Positions 20,413 to 31,480 of a DNA stretch of 64,000 nt are shown piece after piece. Location of the stretch: assembly GCA_930367215.1 (NCBI GenBank), contig OV884060.1:178261253-178325252 (forward strand), written 5' to 3'. The stretch comes from Pollenia angustigena (taxonomy: Eukaryota > Arthropoda > Insecta > Diptera > Polleniidae). Below the pieces are notes generated by a model, which did no database searches, was not told the DNA's origin, and saw only the letters and a program-made list of their open reading frames with translations. The position numbers and the translations under genes were made by a program. The first letter of the stretch is position 1. Each line of letters starts with the position of its first letter.

Positions 20413-21899
20413 GGCTGTAGGAAATATCGCCCAAAGAAAAATCGCCCAAAAAAATAAATGAAAAATCGCCCAAAAAAATTGCATGTAAAATTGGGCCTGA
20501 TTTCATATGAAAAATGGCCCAAAATTTTTGGGCTATTTATCGTTATTGTTGGGTGATTTTTCGTTTTTTAAATTTGGGTGATTTTTCATAATGAAAAATC
20601 ACCCAAAAATGTTGTATGAAAAATGGCCCAAAAAAATGGGCTATTTTTAAAATTCTACCATAATCTTACATAGCAGAGAAAACCATGTTTTATTATGGTT
20701 GCAAACAACAAAACTATTTTTCAAGAAACTAATTTAATCATTATATGGTTGTCGGCGACAATGATTTGGGTTAATTAAACATAATATCGGTAGAATTTTT
20801 TTAAAAATGGCTTTGTAGCTGTTTCTCTGGGTGTATATATTAAATATATATATATCGAAAATAAGGATTTTCTCTTCTATGGTATAACAAATACTGGCTT
20901 CGCTAACTAAAGCTTCTCTGTATAGCCGGCCTTCGGCCGGGCGCAAGGATTTTCTCCTCTATGGTATAACAAAGACCGGCTTCGCTAACTAAAGCTTCTC
21001 TGTATAGACGGCCTTCGGCCGGGCGCAAGGATTTTCTCCTCTATGGTATAACAAACACCGGCTTCGCTAACTAAAGCTTCTCTGCGTAGTCGGCCTTGTT
21101 CGGAAACAAGGCAGTTTTTCGAAGCTTTACTTAGCGAAACCGGTTTTTGTTAGACCATAAAGGAGAAAATCCTTGCGCCCGGCCGAAGGCCGGCTATACA
21201 GAGAAGCTTTAGTTAGCGAAGCCGGTCTTTGTTATACCATAGAGGAGAAAATCCTTGCGCCCGGCCGAAGGCCGTCTATACAGAGAAGCTTTAGTTAGCG
21301 AAGCCAGTATTTGTTATACCATAGAAGATGAAATCCTAATTTTGGATATATATATTTAATATATACACCCGGAGTAAAAGCTATAAAAATATTTTATCCA
21401 TATTATGTTTAATTTAACCAAATCATTGTCACCGACAACCATATTATGGTTAAATAAGTATCTTTAAAAAAATCACTTGAAATTTTAACGGTATTTTAAA
21501 AAAAAATGTACACATTTTTGATTATAAGTTAAGTTGCGGACGTTGCAAAGTGTAATAACGTCCTCGTCCTCGTCTTCGAAGGACATTATGACACTTTAAA
21601 AGTGTCCAAGGACACTACGACACTGGACGTTATGACATGTCACCTAAATTTATATGAATAATAAACACTTTTTTGCAAATTTAGTAATTTTTTTTTTTTT
21701 TTTTTTTTGGGAAAAATTCGTTTTTGCTTTTTGGGTCATTTTTCATTTTCTTTTTGGGCCCTTTTTCGTTTTTTTGGGCAAAATTTCATATTTACCTTTT
21801 TGGGTCATTTTTCATGTTCGCTTGGGCGATTCTTCATTTGGGCGATTTTTCATTTTTTTTTTTTTGGCCATTTTTCTTTGGGCGATATTTCCTACAGCC
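20413..21899. mobile_element. Foldback element with tandem-repeat arms
   Basis: Ends GGCTGTAGGAAATATCGCCC on both sides, with a perfect 9-bp duplication taaaaaaac at 20404-20412 and 21900-21908. The whole 1,487 bp is a giant inverted repeat centred near 21107. Outer segments are arrays of 'aaaatcgcccaaaa'-type minisatellite. Inner segments are 82-bp tandem units. There is no coding sequence; the T-rich frames at 21654-21966 are low complexity. The 9-bp TSD would suit a Mutator-like transposase, but this is inference. The architecture is like Drosophila FB elements. Confidence 0.75.
20868..21330. repeat. 82-bp tandem units arranged as a palindrome
   Basis: Unit 'gcgcaaggattttctcctct...' repeats with an 82-bp period (20941 and 21023 starts), about 2.5 copies leftward. 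It is mirrored by about 2.5 copies at 21118-21330 around the centre 'ccttgttcggaaacaagg'. Diverged single units appear at 25131-25180 and 47290-47390, so the family is dispersed. Confidence 0.85.
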
Positions 21900-21980
21900 T
21901 AAAAAAACTAATATTATACTCCGTTTTAAACGCGTCAAAAAAAAGTGCACAGTTTTAAAATACTAAGAAAAGTGAAGTGG

Positions 21981-22180
21981 CTAATACTTTGATTGATTTC
22001 TTTTTGCTTTTAGGACGGCTTCTAGTCTCTTTGGCATCAATTCCACCCATTTTAAAGTTAGCTCAGTAGGCATTTTGGCTACCCTGCTAATGTTTTTTTT
22101 TAATTTGTCTGTCCAAATGTTTTCAGATGTTTACTTGAGTTGATATCGAGCGACTATTGGGCTGATCCATCTGTTTTAGG
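21981..22180 (-). pseudogene. Tc1 transposase C-terminal remnant
   Basis: The minus strand reads SENIWTDKLKKNI, then WVELMPKRLEAVLKAKRNQ and KY before the stop (21981-21983). This is the standard end of Tc1 transposases. An in-frame stop lies upstream near the position expected for the last catalytic acid (SP...N..ENIW). Most of the gene is deleted. Confidence 0.75.
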
Positions 22181-22904
22181 AGGTTTTACAAAAGCTAACC
22201 CTATCACGCTTCACTTTAGATACTATATTTTTTCCGTTGAATTTCTTATTTCTACCTTTTATCACGTTTTTTTTTGTCCAACTTGCTTTTGTCTCTTTTT
22301 GGAGCAACGTATTTTTCACAGATGACAGCAAGCTTGAAGTCTGATCAAAATTGGCAAAGTAGAAATTTAACTTTTTATAACTAACATAACCCTTTTTATA
22401 CTGGAAAACAAGCTGTACACTTTATTTTGACGCTCACAGTATATCGTCGGTTTAATATGCCAACCGGCTAAATCCACTTTTTATGTAAATTGAGATTTTG
22501 ATGCCGTGTGGTAGAGAAAGATACGCCTCGTCGACCAGCATGTAGTTTTTCTTCTATTTAAGTCTTGAAGTTTGTACAACTAACTGTATTTTTAATTTTC
22601 TATCAAGCTTCAAGTAGGAAAAATAAAAAGTTTTTTTCTCTCCTGTAAAATGTGCTGAAAGTGGGTTAGCAGGTTTGCATATTAAGCCAACGATATGACT
22701 GTTGTAAGCTACAGCTTATAATTTAGATTTCTACTATACAGTTATGACGAATCAATAAATACAGCATTACAATTTTTATTTTGTTTGAAACATACAATAT
22801 TTACTTTAAACAACTTTAAATTTTATTTAGGATATTATGACGATATGGCTTGATACAACACCTTGTGCATTAATTGGAAAATGCATATTACATATTTATG
22901 AATT

Positions 22905-23255
22905 TCAATAAGTAAACGAATAATCAATCTCAAGCCGTAGTTTTTTATTAAATTTTATTTATTTATTTTAATACTCAATATTTCGTAACCCTACGGGAAA
23001 CATCTTCAGGATAAAAATATAGAAATTTTTTTTTTTTTTTTAAAAGAGTAACAATAGATGTTCATTAAACGACTGCCCGCTTATCCGATCTTTATTGTAC
23101 GGATTAGCGGGCAGTCGTTTAATGAACATCTATTGTTACTCTTTTTAATAAAAAAAAAATAAAAAAATCTATATTTTTATTATTAAAATAAATAAATAAA
23201 ATTTATTAAAAAACTAAGGCCTTGAGCTTGATTATTCGTTTACTTATTGAAGTTA
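22905..23255. repeat. Long hairpin with Penelope-like 3'-end motif
   Basis: Arms 22905-23085 and 23095-23255 pair ('gttcattaaacgactgcccg' with 'cgggcagtcgtttaatgaac'; 'taagtaaacgaataatcaa' with its complement). The left arm alone carries, on the minus strand, 'cctgaagatgtttcccgtag' followed by 'acgaaatatt', resembling the 3' end of Penelope-like elements (compare 58553-58600). Confidence 0.6.
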
Positions 23256-23434
23256 AAACAAAACATACATAATAATTATTTATGAATTGTTTTTTTTTTT
23301 TTTTTGCTTGCTCGTTTTAGTTCAAGAATTGTTATGTTTGGTATGTTATTGTTTTTTTTTTTGCTTATAAACTCCAAATAATAAGCAATTAATGCATTTT
23401 TATATATTGAAATTACTTAATTTATAAAAAAAAC

Positions 23435-23559
23435 TTTATTAATCGGTTAACCGATCAAAAACTAAATTAACCGATTATTAACCGGTTAAACCAAAACCTC
23501 GGTTAATTAATCGAGGGATTAACCGATTAAAGCAAAAGGTCGATTAAATGAATACCCTA
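23435..23559. repeat. Subterminal TTAACCG repeat cluster, right
   Basis: Counterpart of 8892-9020: repeated 'ttaaccgat' and 'cgattaa' motifs leading to the right terminus 'gaataccct'. Confidence 0.7.
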
Positions 23560-23567
23560 CAATTAAC

Positions 23568-25130
23568 GCTTAAATGGTTATACTTTAAAAATGTTCAAAA
23601 TTGTCACAACAATGTTGTTATGAATCTATGTATGTTGATAATGGGCTGATGCAATCATAATATTTGAATTCTAATTGAATTTCCTGTCCCTTAATAATTT
23701 GCAACAAAATTCCAAGTTCTTTAAAAATGTCACAATAAACTGTTCAACAATAACATAATGAATTTTTGAAATGCAATTTGATATTTGAAACTAACTTTGT
23801 GAAGAGTAAAAAAAGGAAACTTGCAGACAACTAAAAACTCATGGTGAAACATGAGCAGTATTAGGTGAATTGAAAATTAAATAAATTTTTTAAATTTGTA
23901 ATATGTGAGTTAATTATTTGGTCGCATAAAATATCATTTTATACCACAAAGTTTGGAGCGAAAGCCGCATGTACATTCTACCACAACAGCCATGATGCCA
24001 CAAAAATATTTGCAAGGCAAAATAAATAAATCGTGTTAAAATATACACATACAGATATACTAATATACTTTTTCAAATAATAACGCAACCATTTTTTTTT
24101 AATTTACATCCACCCTGCACGAAATGTCACTAGTAAATCTGTACTGATTCAATATTGACATAGTCAGCAGTACTAGTGACTTATTATACCCCAGGCAATG
24201 TTATTTACAATAGACATTTAACATGTGCGTGTCATTGGAAACCTACTACTGACGTTGGTACTACTGACTAGGTGCTGACTAGGTAGTTTCTTTGTGAACA
24301 TACTTATGTAGACATTGGAACCAGAGAATCGCTAGTACATTTTAGTAAAAGCAGTCTACACTTTTTGTAAGAATACGAAATTATAACAATCTTTTTTTAT
24401 TATTTCTTCAACTTTTATAGGAATTGTACTTCTCTGTTGTAATTGATAAAATCTTTTTCGTATTAAAGCCAAATATAGTGTAGTGTAGACACTTCGTTGA
24501 CAATGTCACCAATATAGTCGACAAAACTGGTGACTTGGAGAGAAGGAAACCTGGGTGCAAGGGTTTCCTTCAGGGCAGAGACACAGACACACTTAAAACA
24601 GCCAAAAACGTATTTATATTTGCCTGTTCACTTGCAGCCAGTTTCAGAGTGACACATCATTTGGAACCGCATAATTAAAATGCAAAACAAACCCCCTAAA
24701 CACTTGGTGTGTAAAGTTAAACGTGACAAGGATAATCGTATTTTAAGGCTTAACTCACTCTCTAATGCAGTTGACATGTGCATACACGCTCATGCAAGCA
24801 TGTGTTTGATTGTGTATATGTTGCATGCCCTGCAAGTATTTTAAAGATATTTGGCAAATTGTAGCGAATGGGCGTTAGATAAGGTCTAATAGCAATGATG
24901 GAGCGGAGTCTTCACATCCTCAACCAGAGACCAATATGGTCCACTGTGACGCCTAAGGTAGTAATAGAACACAAAGAAAGAAAGATGAAAATAAAGAGTG
25001 TAAATCAGAGGAAATAGTGGAAAATAATAGCGGACCAAATAAGAAAAACAGCCCTACAAATACCCAGTCCCCAGCCATCTGTTATACAGCCAGGTCTTGC
25101 CCATTACTAATCCCGTCAGATTCTTGAGCC
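23568..25130. other. No gene recognised
   Basis: AT-rich to moderate composition, no domain-bearing frame. A 10-bp perfect stem (gtcactagta/tactagtgac, 24126-24181) and a more GC-balanced patch at 24880-25130 are the only visible structure. Confidence 0.4.
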
Positions 25131-25249
25131 GGTCTTTTTTATATCATAGAGCAGAAAATCCTTGCGCCCAAAGGTGTTTTCGTTATATATTTAATGTATA
25201 CACCCAGAGAAAAAACAACAAAACTATTTTTAAATAAATTCGAATTATA
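25131..25249. repeat. Fragment of the 20413-21899 foldback family
   Basis: Shares 'atagagcagaaaatccttgc' and 'aaaacaacaaaactattttt' with the foldback element. Cut by the composite element that starts at 25250. Confidence 0.6.
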
Positions 25250-26231
25250 GAAACTGGGAATTATTTCCTTCCGAAGGTTACTTTATATTACATATGATAA
25301 ATTTCATGTAAAAATCGAGATGCATTGAACCCGACCCCCTCAGATATCGATGAAATTTTGTTCATAGCTAAATTTGATCAATACAAACAAACTTTCATTT
25401 TTAGAAATGACTGTTTTGCGATTTTTTGGGCGTGACACAGTGGGAACGTTTTCGAAAAAACGCGAAAATAGTCGAAAAGAGCTCCATTTAAACTACAATA
25501 ACTCAGAATCGGCTAAACCGATTTCCATGATCTTGGTATCATTAAAAAGATATTTTAACAGGCTTTATGACACGTTTAAAAAAGAAAAAAGAAATACACT
25601 GTAAAAAAATTTATAACAAAAAAAAATTTTAACTGACGAAAAAACCAAAAAGATCAAGGGTTTTTTTACAGTGTATTAATTTTTTAGAAAGGTTTATCCT
25701 TCATCTATACCATATCAAAAAATAAAAATGGGTTCTTTTTTAGTTTTTTTATATAATTTTTTAAGTAGTGTCACTTCTAGTAATTGCCCTTATATTTTAT
25801 AACAAAAAAAAATTTTAGGTAACGAAAAACCAAAAAAGATCAAAGATTTTTTACAGTGTATTACTTTTTTAGAAAGGTATTTCCATCACCTATAACATAT
25901 CCAAAAAGTAAAATGGGTTCTTTTTTATTTTTTTTAAAATAATTTTTTTCAATTAGTGTCACTTCTAGTAATACGTACCGAAAGTTTTCGAAATAATTCG
26001 AATAACAGCGAAAATATCTGGTCACATTCACAAAATAGTTCAACAATTCTAACATTTTTTAAATGTTTACAAATAAAAAACCATCAACAATTGTTTATAT
26101 TATTTGCCATGTTTTTATTAATTTGTGTTTTATTTTATTTAAATTTTTTTAAGTTAATTATTTGTAAGAAATTTTGCGCTGCTCAAATTTGGCACAGTGA
26201 GAATATCTGCGCACATGTAAAAAAGTTTCAT

Positions 26232-26680
26232 TTATCGGAATGAATGAATGAAAGCCTTGAGTTCCTGGTATAGTTGTATGGTGGTCTTATATGTTTCTGA
26301 TGCCCAGTGATATAGTTGCCTCGTTGTCGGGATTTCATTTTTATTTGCAATACAATAATTTCGAGCACCTCTCTTCAATGTTCCTCCGATTCCATCACAT
26401 GCAGATTTTCCGTGACTGGTAGCATAAAAGTGCCATTCAGCGTCAATCCCAAAATCAGATTTGTGATGGCATAAATTAATGAAGCTATATTTATTTTTAT
26501 ATTGTGCTCCTGCACCATCTGATACGTAAATGATTTTATTAATATTGTTGGTTATATTGGCCTTCACGAACTGTATCATTTTTGAAATATATAGATGAAC
26601 TGCTATACTATCATGGGTATTGTAATCAGATATTATGGCGAAGCTTTTATGAGTTAATTTAACGTTATCTGAAAATAAAT
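26232..26680 (-). pseudogene. Transposon protein fragment, 'SDGAGAQYKN...HGKSACDG' family
   Basis: The frame reads AIISDYNTHDSIAVHLYISK, then IIYVSDGAGAQYKNKYSF, CHHKSDFGIDAEWHFYATS and HGKSACDGIGGTLKRGAR. The spacing of Asp residues (SDYN.HD, SDGAG, CDGIGG) resembles a DDE-type nuclease core. I know this pattern from uncharacterised insect and cnidarian repeat-encoded proteins but cannot assign a transposon superfamily. Truncated at the junction near 26686, and the C-terminal part is internally deleted relative to the plus-strand copy at 26687-26950. Confidence 0.55.
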
Positions 26681-26686
26681 CTGCAT

Positions 26687-26950
26687 GTGATGGAATCGGA
26701 GGAACATTGAAGAGAGGTGCTCGAAATTATAGTATTGCAAATAAAAATGAAATCCAGACAACGAGGCAACTCTATCACTGGGCTCCAGAAACATATAACC
26801 ATACAAGTTGCTTACGCAGATGCTGACGAATACAACAACGTTAAAGAAAAGCTATTTTCAAGATATAAAGAAGCTAAAACTATAACAGGAACTCAAGGCT
26901 TTCATTCACTCAAGGCTTTTGTACATGTGCGCAGATATTCTGACTGTGCC
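26687..26950 (+). pseudogene. Second, opposite-strand copy of the same transposon protein
   Basis: Begins CDGIGGTLKRGARNYS..., matches the C-terminal part of the 26232-26680 protein, shifts frame near 26800, and continues with DEYNNVKEKLFSRYKEAK and GTQGFHSLKAF, a segment missing from the minus-strand copy. The two copies meet tail-out around 26683, so the composite arose by inversion or by fusion of two elements. Confidence 0.5.
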
Positions 26951-27856
26951 AAATTTGAGCAGCGCAAAATTTCTTACAAATAATTAACTTAAAAAAAATT
27001 TAAATAAAATAAAACACAAATTAATAAAAACATGGCAAATAATATAAACAATTGTTGATGGGTTTTTATTTGTAAACATTTAAAAAATGTTAGAATTGTT
27101 GAACTATTTTGTGAATGTGACCAGATATTTTCGCTGTTATTCGAATTATTTCGAAAACTTTCGGTACGTATTACTAGAAGTGACACTAATTAAAAAAATT
27201 ATTTAAAAAAAAATAAAAAAGAACCCATTTTACTTTTTAGATATGTTATAGGTGATGGAAATACCTATCTAAAAAAGTAATACACTGTAAAAAATCCTTG
27301 ATCTTTTTTGGTTTTTATTTACCTAAAATTTTTTTTTGTTATAAAATATAAGGGCAATTACTAGAAGTGACACTACTTAAAAAATTATATAAAAAAAACT
27401 AAAAAAGAACCCATTTTTATTTTTTGGTATGGTATAGATGAAGGATAAACCTTTCTAAAAAATTAATACACTGTAAAAAAAACTTGATCTTTTTGGTTTT
27501 TTCGTCAGTTAAATTTTTTTTTTTGCTATAAATTTTTTTACAGTGTATTTCTTTTTTTTTTTTTTTAACATGTCATAAAGCCTGTTAAAATATCTTTTTA
27601 ATGATACCAAGATCATGGAAATCGGTTTAGCTGATTCTGAGTTATTGTAGTTTAAATGGAGCTCTTTTCGACCATTTTCGCGTTTTTTCGAAAACGTTCC
27701 CACTGTGTCACGCCCAAAAAATCGCAAAACAATCATTTCTAAAAATGAGAGTTTCTTTGTATTGATCAAATTTAGCTATGAACAAAATTTCATCGATATC
27801 TGAGTTGGTCGGGTTCAAAATTTCAGTTTTATCTCGATTTTTAAATGAAATTCATC

Positions 27857-28154
27857 ATATATTCAACATTTTTCATTTTTCGAATTTATTCTATGAGCTT
27901 AATTCCAGTTATGTATTTTAGAAGCTTTTTTGTAATAGTTTTATTCCTTCAATTTTTCAGAAATTACTTTATACACTACCAGACTATTATATTTTATTTT
28001 CTTGTTACATTTTACCTCTGGCCAGAAAATTCATTACATTCTGCTGGTGTCTAATAATTGTAAATTTTTCTGTACATACAATATACCTCATTGCTGTCCA
28101 AAGGAAAGCTAAGGTAAAATGTAACAAGAATAAATTCGAAAAATGAAAAATGTT
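27857..28154. repeat. Hairpin repeat 'attcaacatttttcattttt', copy C
   Basis: Same left arm as copies at 58689-58942 and 59072-59493 ('tcgaatttattctatgagct', 'accagactattatat', 'gacaccagcagaatg' in inverse). The right arm is truncated to about 40 bp. Confidence 0.7.
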
Positions 28155-28168
28155 AAATTCGAATTATA

Positions 28169-29519
28169 TAAAAAAAAAATGTTAATGAGAAATAAGGCCA
28201 AAGTTATTTACGGGAATACAAAATTTATTATTAAGATTTTTGTATGACGTGCTAAATTCCCAATTTTTCATATATGAGTAATACACTGAAATTTATTGTT
28301 GAGGGAAAGCTAGCTTCTATGCGCATTTCACTGGTTGCTTAGGCCAGATCATCAGGAAACCTTTTCCAACGATTTTAGAAAAGCTAAAAATATTATACAA
28401 ATAAAACCCTAAAGCGAATAAGAATTTTAAACACTCAAAGTCTTACTTGTAACAATATCAAAGCTTAAACAAAACACCAACAATAAACAGTGAGTTTATC
28501 TTTTCTTACATCCCCCTACAATTGGTTGGGTTCTTTCCGACTCGAATTGTAGTTGTAAGTGGGTAAAAAGAAAAAACAAAATTAAAAAACTAATTGTTTC
28601 ATTCTATTGTCTTCGCAAGAAAACAACAACAAAAAAAAACAATTTGGCAATTCAGTTTTCTGCACGGGCACATAAGGCCATTCTCAATGGAGTGAGAAAT
28701 AAGGCCATATGGCTTTATTGCCTATGGCTTTTTAGAACGGCGCACATTGGTTGAAGAGTGGCCAAAATTAATTTTTTTCATGTTCGCCGATTTGGATAAT
28801 TTTTTGGTATTTTGTTGGCAGATATCTGAATATTATGATTCCGTAATATTAGGCTGATATATTTATAATTTGTTTGGATAGACACGCTCGAAGTTCATAT
28901 ATGTTCGCTTGTTTAAAATAGCATGCAAATGTACTGTATATTCAATCTTTTGGTACAATCACAGAAAACTTATCATTTGACTTTGTTGTATATTTTCGTA
29001 AATGACAATTGTCAAAGATGAGATTTGCATTAAAAAAAGTTGGAAAAAGTGCCATATAAAAAATTTCGTAGAACAAAATATAAACAACATCAAAATTTCA
29101 ATGTTCATCAACTTAAATAGGCTGTATCTTTTTAGCGCTGTGCAGCGCTGTTTAACGAATGATGTCAAATTACAGCTTGAAGTCTCAGCTAAAAGTTAAA
29201 AAAAATTCAGCTGCATATATTTGCACTTTTCCAAAAAAAACAGTAAAAACTATAAAGTGATAAAGTGATAAAGTGATAAAGTAACAAAACATGAATTTTC
29301 GTTCATGCTTGTTGTTGTTGCCATAATTCTTAACTGTTTAAAATTATTACAAAATGTAATTTACATACTAGTCAATAGTGTTAATTATACATTTCATTCT
29401 TGAAAAAAGCATAAGCTTCAATTGAATTTGAATTGTTGTTTACTAATTTATATTAAACTGGCAAGTGCAGTGGTAAGTGTTGTATTATTAAGTGATATCA
29501 CAATTTTATTTTATTAATT
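28169..29519. other. Repeat-derived non-coding stretch
   Basis: 28200-28340 recurs inverted at 61560-61690 (shared 'gagggaaagctagcttct'), so it is part of another dispersed repeat. 'agaaataaggcca' occurs at 28190 and 28700. A (gtgataaa)n microsatellite lies at 29257-29283. No gene seen. Confidence 0.5.
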
Positions 29520-29750
29520 ATGGAAAATTTAACAATTTCTTATTTAAATATTTGCGAAATATTGATTGATACCAAAATGGATATTGATATTACTGTCGAA
29601 GTCATTGCAAATAACAATGAAGAAATGAATGATGAGGATGTTGAAGTCTTTACTAGATTTTTGAAAAAATGCGTTTTTACAAAGTTCAAAGATAGATGGC
29701 AAAAAGGAGCCCATTTTACAATTATAATATTTATTTTTATTGAAAATTGA
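29520..29750 (+). CDS. Hypothetical 76-aa ORF or first exon
   Basis: Starts MENLTISYLNICEILIDTK and contains an acidic middle then FTRFLKKCVFTKFKDRWQKG, which looks protein-like. The last ~13 residues run into a dispersed repeat and are probably not coding. A donor-like 'cagtggtaagtg' at 29467-29478 precedes it, compatible with a 5' UTR intron. I do not recognise the product. It could be the N-terminal exon of a transposon or a gene remnant. Confidence 0.25.
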   Translation: MENLTISYLNICEILIDTKMDIDITVEVIANNNEEMNDEDVEVFTRFLKKCVFTKFKDRWQKGAHFTIIIFIFIEN

Positions 29751-30000
29751 ATTGATACAATCAAAATCAAGGGAGTTATGCCACTTTTTCAATACAAGTT
29801 GTATGGGAGGTGGGCGTAAAAGTGGGCGGATCAGATATGTATTTTCAGGAGCTCATTGTACAATTATATTATTTATTTTTAGTGAAAATTGAGTTGATAC
29901 AATCAAAATCAAGCGAGTTATGCCACTTTTTCAATACAAGTTATATGGGAGGTGGGCGTAAAAGTGGGCGGATTATTTTGATTTTTCCATTTTTTCTTGA
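29718..30000. repeat. 152-bp tandem duplication of fly repeat
   Basis: 'acaattata..atttatttt' to 'gtgggcgtaaaagtgggcgg' is present twice with a 152-bp period (starts 29718 and 29870). The 'gtatgggaggtgggcg' core is typical of the dispersed fly repeat. Confidence 0.75.
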
Positions 30001-30462
30001 TTCAAACAAAAAATGCCGATGTGCCAAGTTTCATTGTCCTTCGACAACTTCTTCTATATTTAGCCGCTCGTTATATGAACTTCAACCAATGTGCGGCGCC
30101 GCCTCATATATCTGACAATTCAGATCCCATTCTCACCGCCATCCTGTCTATCATACAGTGGCCCGTGATAATACCTAATAATAAGTAGGGAAGGGTAGAA
30201 AATACTTAGAGGATTGCATTTTAACTCTTTGTTATAATAGCGAATAATTAGATTGAAATGTTCAAGGGCTGGGTTCATATATTAAGAGGATCCCCTTTTG
30301 GTGAAAACGTGGTGCATGGCCGATAATCAAAAAAATGGTCACGCCTGGTTTCCGCAAGGAACCAAAAGGTGGCCTAATAACAAAACACACAGTAAAGTGC
30401 TTGGGGATGAATCCACCCTTGCATAACTGCGAATTGATTAGAGTAAGTTACAGACAGAAACA
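30001..30462. other. No gene recognised
   Basis: Continuation of repeat-like sequence with moderate GC near 30070-30180. No supported frame. Confidence 0.35.
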
Positions 30463-30854
30463 TATCGTCGCAGGAATTAAAGAACGCTGTAACTGACAAA
30501 AAATCGAAAATACGTTTTTTTGTATCATTTTTATCAGAAAAAAATATTGCGTCGATTGGTCCCTGTCCCATATTTGTATGACGAAAAAAAATTCACTTAC
30601 GCAAAATAAAAAAAAAAATCGTTTGCTGTAAGCCGCAGAATCACCGGGAATAATAGACTTGAGAGGAAATGCTTACAGCCAATATATAAAGCGAGAAAAA
30701 ATAAAAATACGTTTTTAAAATCATGTTCCTAAGTTGTATAGTTTTTGTGATATGAATTTGTTTCTACTTTCTTTCATACAGGTTTTTTTTCCCCGGGGGA
30801 ACATTTTATGTTTTGTCAGTTACAGCGTTCTTAAATTCCTGCGACGATATATAT
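30463..30854. repeat. Inverted-repeat element with ~42-bp arms
   Basis: 'cgtcgcaggaattaaagaac' through 'gctgtaactgacaaaa' (30467-30504) pairs with its near-perfect complement at 30813-30852. The interior has no frame. Probably a short non-autonomous element. Confidence 0.6.
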
Positions 30855-30969
30855 AAATCTATATCTTATATAAATGAAATGAATTTGTAAATAATTAAAT
30901 GAACTATGTATTGGTGACAGTACGCTTATAATAGATAAGCCGTTTGGAGGTATCAGAAGAAAAGTATTT

Positions 30970-31480
30970 TTTTCCTGCAATAGAATCGTTGCCATGGAGT
31001 CCCTCGGGACTAGAAATGGTAGTGGCTCGAGGGGCATGGCTGGACTAGGTCTGTTGTGTTGATATCTTCATTCGGACATTGAAAATCTATGGGAGCACTG
31101 TGGCTGACGCATGCCACACGGATGCCAAGAACATCTGAAATGGCAGGGCTCTTGAAGTTTTCGGATTTCCTGAGTCTGGGGTGTATACCAACGCACCTTT
31201 TTATTGTTATTTTGGCACCACGGGCAGTCATATGGCCCCCGGAAGTCACGACCCGGTTGTGGTGCATCCTTGATGCTTGATCTTAGGAGTGTTGTGACTC
31301 TCTTTTTTTAAACTGCTTGGATCACTCTATGCAGTGGAGATCTAGATAGCTCCAACTCCTAAACAAGGGGAGGTACTAAGATTCTTGGTCTTGTACCTTA
31401 ATTGCGACCTGTGTGTGACTGAATGATCCTGCACACACAGGGGCACTTGGTAAATGAAAATGAGTCACCAAGTGAGTAAG
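30970..31480. other. GC-richer island with three consecutive stable hairpins
   Basis: Clearly less AT-rich than its surroundings. Perfect stems are visible at 31371-31398 (aggtac/gtacct), 31408-31441 (cctgtgtgtg/cacacacagg) and 31444-31474 (cacttggt/accaagtg). An 85-codon minus frame at 31010-31267 has no recognised domain. It may be a structured RNA, a retroelement 3' UTR or an older foreign insertion. Confidence 0.45.

Larger units (their letters stand above)
20233..22439. mobile_element. Tc1-like element, decayed and interrupted
   Basis: Inverted ends CTGTCAGTGTCAAAATAAAG (20233) and a complement starting CTGTGAGCGTCAAAATAAAG (22439), flanked by TA (20231-20232 and 22440-22441). Subtracting the foldback insertion leaves about 0.7 kb, roughly half a complete Tc1 element, with the transposase C-terminus only. 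Confidence 0.8.
8892..23559. mobile_element. Non-autonomous hAT element (outer), 14.7 kb because of nested insertions
   Basis: Terminal inverted repeats start TAGGGTATTCATT on both ends (8892 inward; 23559 inward on the complement). An exact 8-bp target duplication, caattaac, lies at 8884-8891 and 23560-23567, the length used by hAT transposases. The first and last ~125 bp are packed with 'ggttaaccg' / 'cgattaa' motifs in both orientations, which look like subterminal transposase-binding repeats. Removing the inner hAT leaves about 4.1 kb with no transposase of its own, so it was mobilised in trans. It later received a second hAT, a Tc1 relic and a foldback element. Confidence 0.85.
25250..28154. 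mobile_element. Large inverted-repeat composite element
   Basis: Flanked by a 14-bp direct repeat aaattcgaattata (25236-25249 and 28155-28168). Inside, arms of about 0.9 kb (roughly 25305-26230 and 26925-27845) are inverted copies, including the same 70-residue frame (25374-25604 plus; 27509-27769 minus). The centre holds head-to-head pieces of a transposon protein. The right end (27857-28154) is a copy of the hairpin family also seen at 58689-59493. The flanking repeat may partly reflect shared 'ttcgaatt' termini rather than a true duplication. Confidence 0.55.

Noticed and set aside
20868..21330. CRISPR-like array
   Set aside because: The 82-bp units are contiguous tandem repeats without spacers, in a eukaryotic foldback element.
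21654..21966. Three overlapping plus-strand frames rich in Phe
   Set aside because: Low-complexity translation of the T-rich minisatellite arm of the foldback element.
31010..31267. 85-codon minus-strand frame in the GC-rich island
   Set aside because: No recognisable motif; the higher GC content lowers stop frequency, so the frame alone is weak evidence.
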